Below, piece after piece: positions 38,801-50,800 of a DNA stretch of 64,000 nt; positions within the stretch are counted from its first letter, which is position 1; each line of letters begins with the position of its first letter. A program made the position numbers and the translations under genes. Below the pieces are notes generated by a model. That model made no database searches, had not been told where the DNA came from, and saw only the letters and a program-made list of their open reading frames with translations. Origin of the DNA: Antedon bifida (Eukaryota; Echinodermata; Crinoidea; Comatulida; Antedonidae); NCBI GenBank assembly GCA_963402885.1, contig OY727095.1:12901001-12965000 (forward strand). Direction: 5' to 3'.

Positions 38801-41800
38801 TCTTATGTTGTGTTGTTTCCTTTTCCATAGTAATTAATCGTTGACGTTCTGTTTTATTTAAATGCCGTTCTCTAACCGCTAGTTCTCGTTCTAACTCTGT
38901 CACTCTCTAAAAATTTCAAGTATATTTTCATTAATAAAAGTAGTAAATCTATGTACAGATAACAATACACCTCATAAGGGTGAATTTTCTATTTGTTGAT
39001 CCAATCAATCAAAAAGTACTACAACATTTCGTAAACGTTCCATTTGCTTTTTCAAATTATTGGATCACCAAAAAAAATTCACTCTTTTATCCAAAATAAA
39101 AATAATTTAAAGATACATTATACTATTCAATAGGAACCCAAAACAATCATTATTTTGTAAGTAAAGCATTTATTAATTGGGAAATGTTACTTTATTCAGA
39201 CACATGCAACTAGTAATTAAAATATGTATATAAATTGTTTTTATCAAAAATCATACTGCAAAAACATGCTGTTAAAATGAGTAGGTTAAATAATAATTGG
39301 TTTCAATCAATTCATCAATCCAACAGGAACACAATTTAATCAAAATATCTATAAAACATGATAAAAATAAGTGATGAAAAAATTTGAAAAACAACTGACA
39401 TTTTTTAAATGTTGTACAATAATTTGTTTGTATCCACTGTCGATTACATGAAGCAGCATTAAACTATGAAGCTATTAAGTATATCAAACATTTGATGCAT
39501 CTCTAAGTTTTTGAGCGTGTACAGAATGTCTCTTAGACTCAATAGCCATATAGTTTAGTGCTAGGTTGAATTTAATTTAAATTGGAAAGTCAGTAATAAG
39601 TAATAAAACAAAAAGTTAAGTAAAGAAAAAGCATGCACCAATGGATGTATTAGGAATATGTTACTTGGATGGGAAAAGAAAAATAGGTCTTTAAAAGTGT
39701 TTTAAAATGAAATTTCACCTGTTTCAATAGGCACCTTGAAGAATGAGGGGTTCTCTTCAATAGAAGAAAAATTAAGTACACTAATGTAAAATACTGTACT
39801 AGTAAAAATAATTGAATATTATTTAAGCTTCTTCATGTGTTTATATAATAAATAAATACTACATTTATTAAAGATGTAATTGTCCCCCTGAAAAATAATG
39901 TTTACAATTTGGTTTGTTGAATATGCATTTTAATGTCACATAATAGTTATCTACTGCTGCCAGCCAATTGATTTTAGGTTGAATTTAACCATTTATTATT
40001 ATTATTATTTTATAAGGAAAAACTTTATTTTTGTTGGTTTTTTTTTCTACGGAAGTGAGTAACTTTAACTACAAAATAACCTAATCAAAGTCTGATTTAA
40101 TTAATCTTCATTTTTCATGTTACATCTTTAAACAGTATTGATCTTTAATAATGAAATATCTATTCATTCACTAGCAAAAAATACTTACATTAGCCAATTG
40201 TGTATTTTCATTCACTTTCTGTTGCAACATTTCATTTTCACTGAACCTTCCTTCATTGGCATCACTCAACTGCTTTTTCAATTTCTTATTTTCTTTTTCT
40301 AAGCGCTCTTCCGTTCGCTTGAAAGCGCCCTCAACCAACTCTATCTTTGTCTCGCTGTTTTTAAATTGTTCCAATGCTTGTTCTAACTCAGTAACTTTCT
40401 GTAAATTGATGTAAATATAATTTTTACAGAAATTTAGTTTCTTCAATTGTGCATGTAATATACTGTAGCTTCTTGGTTAAAAAGCATATAGTCTATAGTC
40501 ATACTCAAATATACACAAAAATCAATTGCAATTTTAAATGTAAAGCTGTTAAAAGGTCATTAGATGCCAAAGGACTGCGACTAATCATTACATATCAGTC
40601 AATCTCTTTAAATGCTGAAACATAAAGTGTAGTCTTAGATAAAGCCTTAAGTTTACTCTGTATTGTCAGTGTTACTGAATTATCCTATTATTAACAAGTC
40701 AACTAACTAAACTGAAATGATTGTATTTATTAATAAACTTGCATAAAACAGGTGCACATCAAATTTGCCTACAGGCACTTTTACACCTGTATTGAGCAGA
40801 TAAATGCCAAGTTGGTTCTGTATAGATTTCTGCCAGGAGAATTTGAAATGATGATGTAAATGTTGCACATTTTAATCAAATGGCCAACAAAAGCAATGTG
40901 GGAATCTAGATTTTGACAGCTCACCTCTTGTGTATTTTGACCTTCTAGCGTTTGATTGACAAGCTCTTTGGACATGTTCATATTATCCGTTGCCAGGTTA
41001 TTTCTCTCATTTTCTAACTCTGTAATATTATTTCTTAACGATGCCATTTCTTCTTCCATTGATATCAGACGCTGCAAAATGAACATGAAAACAGTTAAAC
41101 CAGTAAGTCCTATAAAACTTGGCCTTTGAAAAACAATGTTTTGAAGTAAGGAAATATTAATGATTATAAAAATACCAACATCAATTGTTGTATTCTACAA
41201 TTTAAACTGTACCGTATCAGCGATATCCAACATCTTGAGTGTTTGATTAAGTAATTCTGAATCTGCCTTGGATACTACAAAATCCTAAAACAAGAAAACA
41301 GAATTAAGAACACATTCTTATAATCGTACTAGAATATAGGCTACAATTATTGCCAAGTTGGGAAAAACTGCAAAGTGCACTCAATCAAGGAGTATACAAG
41401 TGAATGCATAGAAAGATTTAAATACATTTGTTTATCTTTGTTTCTTGGAATATATCCAAAGAGATGGTCACATTCAGTTTATTTGATAAATAAAACACAA
41501 CATACCTTGTTTGAGTTTAATGCCTGCAAGCGCTGCCTTAATTCACTGTACATAATTACCTGGATACAAAGATATATAATTTAAAACATGGTATAGTAAA
41601 TCAGCACCCTATACAAACAATAATATACTGTATAGCAATATTAATGCAACTACTGTACTTGTTTAAAAGGACAAACAAGAATACATACATTAAATTGATC
41701 AAGTGTACAAGCATAATGAAGTCCAGCTTCTTCTGTTCTTGGGTGCTGCGTAATCTAAAAAAAAAAAAAATACATTTAATTTATTTATTCAACAACAAGC

Positions 41801-44800
41801 AGTCCACGGGTTGCATCATAACACATTATAGTGGTTGCAATCCTGTACCATTCAACCTTTAATAGTTAGCACACAACAGTGTACATTTATTTATTTATTC
41901 CTTTCAGTGATATATAAAAAAGGGAGCAATGGGGAGAGAAAAGGAGCTGCCAAAGACAACTACTGTATCGTCAATGAGCGATAGTTGTCCAACTAGATTA
42001 ATAATAATTCATTAAAAATGTTTATGACGGCATGTAAAAATTTAGATTACTTCTTTCCTTATTCTCTCATTATCTCCTCTCCTTCACTCCTTCTCTCATT
42101 ATCTCCTCTACTTTATTACTTCTTTTCTTTTCTAATTAACCTCATTTCTACTTACCAAAATTCTTGGTGTACTTGCTCTTGGCGAGTCTGTTGAACATAT
42201 TGAACAATCTTGCTCTGAAGTCTCCAGTAATTGGAATTCTAAAAGTTCCTTTTCATCTTTCACTTCTTTTAAGGAATACTCAAGCTCATTAAGCTGTAGA
42301 AAACAATTAGGAAAATGTATTCATTTATTTATGTATATATAAACAATAATTGTTTGTTTGTAAATACAAACTTTATAACTTGTCTTGAGCAATTTATTGT
42401 TAGTAGTTGTAGTGCAATGAAATGATTTATGTATTGTTTATGTATTTATTTGTATAGACAAACATATCAATCAATACCCTAGCAATGTAATGCTTCTTAA
42501 TTAGGAAGCTTTAAATTTGCACCGACTTGGAAAAATGAGATATCGGGAGGTTTTATGACACTATAGAGGGCACTATAATAATACATCAAACCACAGTGGG
42601 TGCTATAAAAACTCTAAAGATATTGGCATCTATAATTGTAAACATGGGTATGTCAGGTATACCAACTAATTATTTCAAAATGCATGAATTGATTATAAAC
42701 ATCTAACGGACCGATATTGCATTTTTATCGGGAGATACTGTGTCATTGGGTGTCTCCTGGACCTAGAATCCGCCAAAACTGTGTCTAGGAATCAAGTGAG
42801 GATGTACATCCCAATGTCCCAGCATGCATACAATGAATTAACATGACATGTTAGTTCTTATGTCATTGCTCGTTGTCTGGACCTAGAATCTGCCAAAACT
42901 GTGTCAAGGAATCAAGTGAGGGTCTACGTACCAATGTCCCAGCATGCATACAATGAATTAACATGACATAATTAGTAGTTCCCATGTCTTTGGTTGTCGC
43001 AAATTGAATGCTCCGTATCAGCATTAGTAACAGTATATGAATACTTTATATATTATTTATCATTTTTGACAAATTTATAATGGGAGTTGGGATACAGTAT
43101 GTCAACAGCTAATGCAATGATTGATATTCTGAATATTGCTACATGAAACACCTGCTTAACAATAAAATGCATTGTTTATACAGTATCTAATCTGTATACC
43201 ACCTATCTAAACTGCAAATAAAAAAGTATATAATATAAACAAAAAGGGAATATAAACTTTACATTAACTATTAACATTCATACATAACAACATTAATGAG
43301 CATTATTAGACATGAAATTAAATTTGAAATGGAGTTTAAAAAATAAATTTGCAAAAACTACCCAAGTACATAATCAAAAAAGGAATGTTTTTCACTATGC
43401 AGTATGTTAATGGTAAACAGATGGAAGAGGGTGGGGTGGGAGAATGGGAGAGGGTGGGGTGGGGGAATTAAAGAGGGTGGAGAGGGGGATGCAAGAGGGC
43501 GGGGTATGATTGACTGCTCAACTAAAAAGGATGTTTCAGTAAAAATTAAGAACAACATACCTTTGGCTATAAATAAATGGCAGAAATAAATATAATATTT
43601 ATTAAAAGAAATGTTAACTACTTTACTATTGCTTACGAAATGACAATGATTGATGATTTTAAATACATGATACATGCAAATGTTTAGTTACAATTTCTTT
43701 TCTACAAGATTTGGTAAATTAAGACCGATTTTCGTGTACAGGCTTTTAGAAAAACTAAAAATTCCATGCTAAACATGCTCGTCGAAGATTTTATTAAAAA
43801 AAGAATGTTTATTCTTCAAAATGCTGCATTTGTATCGACAATAAAAGTATGTATTTGCAGTTTTTTGTGTTTACTGGATGAACATGCCTTTTACCTATTG
43901 AAAGATGTACGGAAGGCATCTAGTGCGGCAGACTGTATATAAATAAATCTACAACATTAATAACATACAAAATACAAAGGTTTACATACGATACATGAAT
44001 AATGTCAATGCATACTTGATTCACCTGATACCAAGTCAGTATTCACTATCAAACCAATCTCTGCTGTCTAAATGATCCTTAGTGGATAATTTAGAGGAAG
44101 TCATGCTTTCCAGTAAAATTCAGGTGAGGTTGGGCAGAATTTACAGATCTATTTGTACAACTTCTAACAATAGACCACCAACGAATATAAACTCACTTTT
44201 TCATTTGATTTTGTAATCTGTTTCTGCATCTTTTGTTTTTCTTTCAGCCAATCCACACTCTTTCCACTATCTATTAGGAGTTTCTGTAAGCTTTCTATTG
44301 TAGCCTGGCTCTCAATGAGATCAGATTCCAGTTCTCTTCTCATCTTCAAGAACATAAGAGAAGGAGCAAAATGTTTATAGACATTTAGATATAAATTTAT
44401 CATTCAAAGCAGTGATTATAAGAACCAGTGGTTGTCTTCAACAATCACAGGCTAAGGAAAACATCTTTAAAGTTCACAAATTCTATGGGCAGCATCATAC
44501 AGCCAATAAACAGTGGCTAACGGCTATGAGCGCTCACTGGCTAAACCCAGGGGCCTTGGAGCTTATGGGGGCCCCTGAGCAGTGCCCACAAGAAAAAACA
44601 GGCATTAAAATATGTCGAAAAAGGCTAAACGCCTGAGGCCTCCAGTATTGGGCCACTGCCAATAAACTGTCAGTTAACTGAGACAGTAGCTTGCTTGACT
44701 ATAGGGTGACTGAGAGGAACTGTCACTTACCTTAGCCTCCCTTTGTGTGTCCAGTGTGCCACCTACAACAGTCTGTAACTGGGTGTACGCTTTCTGTAGT

Positions 44801-47800
44801 TGTAGGTATTCTTTACTAAGTTGTTGGTAATTTGCTTCTAATTCTGCTTTATCAAACTAAATAGAAAGATGGCACATACTAATTATAATAATACTATTAA
44901 TTATAGAAAGATATCAATCTAATCCACTGGACTTACTGTAAGTAACTGTAGTACTGTAGTAAAATTAATACTACCTGGATGAATGAGAATATTCATATCC
45001 GTATTAATATTATTAATTTATATATTATCCCTTCAGGCAATGAAGATGATCAATGGGAGTTGTTTTGTTTTTCATGAGAAAAAATTTGAAAAGATTTAAA
45101 CCCATGACCCTGGACTCGGTGGGCATTTTACCTCATTCCAATCATCCTCATCAATTGTACCAGAATCAGACACTAAACTAACTTCATCACTAATTGACTT
45201 AACAGCTTTTCTTTCAATACTCAATAAATCCGTATTGTTCTGAAAAAAAAAAAATATTGAAATATTTTAATTTCACAGTCTAAAAAATACTAAGATTTAA
45301 ATTCTGAATGACTACAATGTTACTAATAACTCACGTTATTCTTCAATCTGTCAATAACTCGTGCTTGCTGTTCTAGCTTTGCTCTCAACAGTTCTACTTC
45401 ACTCACTTCTTCCTTCATACTGGCATGTTCTTCATTCAGAGCCTTCTTTAAATTTTTGTTTTCACGCTCCAACCTACTACGCATTTGGTCCTTTAGTGTA
45501 CGCTGTATAGAAATATATTTATAATCATTAATACAATTAACAACAAAAATGATTTCCTCAAATAAATAAATCTATATTTGATTAAATCTTTACCAATCGT
45601 TTATTTTCCATTTCCAAAAGCCTGCTATTTTCCTCCAGTCTTTTATTAGATTGTTCCACATCTTTTAACCGTTTGCTTAACAGTTTATTCTTCTCTGGAT
45701 TTTGTTCAAGTTGGCTTTCCATACTCTTTCCCTCCATTAACTGTTTATTTCTATCTTCTAGCCTCCGTACTGTATTGTTTAACTCTGTGAGTCTCAGCTG
45801 CAAGCGTCTTTCTTTATCTGAGTCTTCATTAGTCTATGAAAATTAACACATATATGTGTACTTATATAAATTATATGTTATGTTTTCAGCAATTTAGGTG
45901 CAATGTGAATGCTCTAATAATGAGAAGTATCACATTCACATCATATTCTAGGCTGCAAATAGCAGGTGTAGATTTAAAGCTCAGGTATAGGCATGAATTT
46001 TAAATATAATATCTGGTTAATTGTACATAAATCAAATATTTGTAACAGAAATCTACACGAAAAACATGAATTTCCCCTAATATGGTCAAATACAAAATTT
46101 GGCAATATTCTGCCATAAAAACCAGGAAGACTTTTTTTCAGTAGTTAGGTAGTTAACTTAATGTAATAACATGTCTGGTGACTCCCTAGAAGGTGAAAAA
46201 AGACGGTGGATATACGGTGGATAATTTTTGCTATAGCATGAAAATAAAAATCTGAAGTTGAATAAAAATACCAGAAATGTAAAATTCAAGTTATATTACC
46301 TATATTTAGTCATCTGATAACATTTTTTACCACACCGTTTATTTTTCATAGCTTTTTTACAAAATTTGTGTACAAAAGAATAGAGATTTTACTTTGAATT
46401 TGAAATATCCCCCCACTGATAAGAAAGTGCTTATTTTCAACAAGCTCGTGTAACACAAATAAAATCCCAAAAATTATGAAACATAGGGGAAACTATAGAT
46501 CTATAATTATTGGAATGTATGATCAATAGAAATTTTTTGCCTGCACCTGGCCTTTAAGAATAATACAAAGGATACAACTATAGACTGGGAATTCAGAACA
46601 AAAAGTTATAGAATTCACAAAAAAATAAATGGGGTTATAAATTTGTAGCTACCTATGATAGACTGTTAATTTGAATACTGTATACAAACTCATACAGCAA
46701 TGCTGTGACTATAACCCCGGGGGGATCACTTGTATACAAACCTAAATTTGTACTGGTTCCCGGCAAAAGTGGAACCGTTCATGACAGGTTTTGGGATAAC
46801 ATAGGTGGCTAGTTTTCATTGATTAGGATCCCTTTAGCGATGGCTTAGCATCCAGTATAGCTAAAATCCCTGCTAAAATTGTGCGATAAATTGTGCCAAT
46901 TTGACGGACTACTAAATTTCACCCCGTCATTTCCCACGCTTGTGCTACCAAATCCTCGGAAATATACCCCGTAAATGCCGCACCTCCCTGTATCGAAATA
47001 CTTAAGACTAGAGTGATACATTCCTATTTAATTCTATAGAGTAGGTATCCTTGCCAAGTTACAGAGTTACAGTAGAATTCCAATGGCATTACAAAACAAT
47101 ATTAGGCCTGCAGGGCAAACATCGAGTTTTAAATAAATATCTGTAAGTAAACAATTACATTCTTTTCCAGATAATCAATCTACAAATTGTGTAAAGGGCA
47201 TTTCTAATGATATTGACACTGTTATAGCTTTGTGGTTAACAATTTCAATGGTCCGAGAAATGATATCCTCTTCGTAAAACCAAGGATTTGTCATACCTCA
47301 TTGGCATATTCTTGTACAAGTATTGCTAAACATTTGCTTAATTAAGCTTAACCTTAATTTGCCTAATTTCTATTTAAAGTAAAATATTTGAATTTCAGTT
47401 AGCCTTCTTTGTGCAGAGATTCAAGCCTTGTGATTGGTGATATTATTCTCCTTAGTTAATATAAATAATAATAATCTTTGATTAATTAAAAGTTTTAACT
47501 TACTAGATTATCTAGATCAAGACTACGGCTTTTCTTCATTGATGCTCTGGGTGACCGCTTTTCCCACGATTCTGCCATCTTTGTTAGATTGAGCAAGCTT
47601 CCGAGAGAATCCTTTTCTAGTTGGAGTCGTTGGGAATAACTGGATTGATAGCCTAATTCTTTCTCCAAGTCACCGATCACTCGATCTTTGGATTTTAACT
47701 CATCGATCTGAAAAAATAAGTGAGTGAAATAAACAAGACATATACTCAGTGTATCAGGTCACGAAAATAAATCAAATGCTAGTGAATCTTGAAACCGATG

Positions 47801-50800
47801 ATATGGTACAAACTGTAGAGTAATTTCTACCACTGCTAGTGGTAAAGTTACAACACAGAATAAATTTTTCATTAAAATTGCAACTTAAAACCAACTTTAA
47901 TTAAACATCCCTTATAGTATTGTAATTATTTGTAACTACTGTGGAGTAGCTTTGCATCAGTGTGTTGAGTAATTGGTCAGATGTTTTGCCCTACTCTGTT
48001 GTAATTTGTACTTTATACTAAGTACATTGAGAATACTTGCGGAAAAAAAAAAAAATATGCAAGTAATTCTTGTGTGGGCTTGAACCCACGACCTCCAGAT
48101 CACTATTCTGGTGTTCATACCTCCAGACCACCGAGCTTGCGCTGATGGCTAGGGGTTAGATTCGAGCCCAAGTAAGCAGCGGGTACTGCACCAACAGGAT
48201 TGTAATTGTTTATAGTGCCGTTCTAGATGGTGTAATGAAAAAATTGGACTAGCATGTAATAGGCATGGGTTCGAGCCTATCCTGTACAATACTAACTGTA
48301 TCCTTAGGAAAGATGGTTTACTCTCATTGCGTCGTCCTTCGGATGGGACGTAAAGCCATTGGTCTTGTGTACATAGTGCAAGTTAAAGAACTTGGTACAC
48401 TATTTGCAATTAACAGGTAGGGGATCATCTCCTGGTATGCTGATCTTGTAGGCACTGCATTGCTGGCTGCTGTGGGTCTGTGGAGGGCCTAATCCGAATT
48501 CCCTCAGTTTACCATAAATACTATTTTTACCCTTTACCTGTAGGATTTAGAATTTTGTACCCATTTACTGTAGGCCTACATACCTAATATACAGTATTAG
48601 TCATTGAGCAAGATGCATTTATAGATACCGATATGTAAAGGTATTATAGTGAACTTTACAGTCATTCAGGTCAGGTGTCCTCACTGTAGCTTTGAGTGTT
48701 TGTGTAAATAAATTAAAATGATAACAAAAGGTTTATGCTAATATGCCGCTATCATGGCGAGAAAGACACTTGATAAACTGGTCACTACATGATAAATTTT
48801 TATGAATAATTGATTAAATTTACTGCAATATTACTATCATCGCCTATAGTCACATGCTATAGTACGTCCGGACAGAAAACAAATTTCACTGCAACACAAT
48901 TGAACTAATTGTACATGTCAATTCTAAGAAATCAGCCTATGATAGATGTACAAGTACAGTACCACAAACCAAAAACAGTAACAAACATCACAACTGTAAA
49001 ATTGATCATTTTATTCTACATAATATTCTAGATCTACATTATCCTTCATAACTACACAATTTTACAATTAACAAACGTTGTTACATTCCAACGCCTTTGT
49101 GACAGGTTTTCCTGTTGCAGATGGCCAACGTAGTGATCGAGAAAATAATATGTTGCTGAGCAAAAAATCCTCACATAATTAAAATTATCTAGCATGGTAT
49201 AAAAAACCCAATAAAAGAAATTACCGTACGCAAGTCATCAATTTCCAGCAGAATAGATTAAGTTCTCTGCATGTTTCTTGAAAGAATGCGAGTATTATTT
49301 ACAGTATAGCCACCCTAAATTATCTCCTACTGTACATCTTGCTTAAGTCACTTCTAAGTAGACATTGATAGGTATGAGTAGTAAGAATGAACTGAGACCT
49401 ATTGTATGCTACTTATGCAAGTGTGTTATCCAATGAACTTGCTCTGTGTGCAGTGAAGATAGGGTCAACACTACAGTACTAAAACCCAGGTTAATCCCTC
49501 TTGTCAATCCTTTGCCTGGAAACAATGCAAAATCAATACAACAACTTTTCTCGTTTTTAAAGGCGAATAAATTGAACAGATGCATTGTTGAGGGAGGCTT
49601 ATTGTTTAATCATAATAAGGTGTCATTTTAACTAATTGGTTTAAAAATGTTAAGCTATTGTTTTACTTCTTACTAATTGATGGCATTAAATTACCCTAAC
49701 CATTAATCAGTATTGGATATAATTAGGTCTAGCTAAAGTGAATAATTTATTAATATTTGTGTACTTTAATTCGCAAATAAAAATTAAAAATATTGATGTT
49801 GACCATATCACAATTGTTCAGTAATAAGCTATCACATAGTTTTACTTTGACATGCCTGAGTGAGCTGCTAAGTTAATCCTTTTAGCAGAAAAGGTGGGTA
49901 GTTCTTAAACTGTTTACGCATTGCTATGACAACCATAAACTAAGATTCCAATGGGAGGCCACTTGTATACTGAGGAAGGTAAAACTGAAATGTAAACACA
50001 TAAAATGTTGGCCATAAGGTCAAAGGGTTAACTGGCATTTGCAACAAAAAATGATTTATGACTTTGGTAATTGTACAGCAGGATTCTAGTGTAATGAAAT
50101 TGTTAAAAACAAGATGATGTGGTCTAAAAAATATATATGTTATTCTCTTTTGAATATGAACTGAGTTTATACTATTATTATATTAAACTTTAGTGGAACC
50201 TTTGATGAACAAATCAAGTATTAAAATGTTCATCTAACTGCAAGTCAGTGACAGGTCCTGTTTCTGTGCTGCAAAAAAATAACTGGTTAATAATAACCGT
50301 GTGAATAAATTAACCCCAATTTCTTGGGAGCAGAAACAGGACACATTTTCAATAACCGGTTAAATGGCAGCCTGAAAATAACTGTTGAAAACACGCAATC
50401 GATTCGGTGTTTGAACGCCATTTTACCAGTTATTGCTGTGCAACTTTTAGCTACAATGCAAAATAACGGTTATTTGATTGACAGCCAGTGCCCATTGCAT
50501 TTTGAGTACTGCTAACAAATTCCATCGACGACACCAACTAATTTATGAGCAAAAATTTAGCGGAAATGCAGTCAATATAATAATTGTATTTTAAATCTAT
50601 TTTGAAATAAATGGTTTATTCGGCTCTATATGCAGCAGAAACAGACCCTTAATTCCCACATAGAGCGCTGGACTTGATTATTGGAATTTCTTTGCAACTG
50701 GTTGAATTGGAAATCATTTCAACCCATAATGCTTAGAACTTAATACGGCATTAGATCAATACATGATCAATTGTTATGAATTAAAAATCAATGTTCACAA

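Noticed and set aside
44412-44720. Possible SINE in the intron between exons 6 and 7
   Set aside because: No clear A/B boxes, tail or second copy in the window.
48066-48140. Possible tRNA gene
   Set aside because: A- and B-box-like words are present but the cloverleaf arms do not pair well and SINE body sequence is attached.
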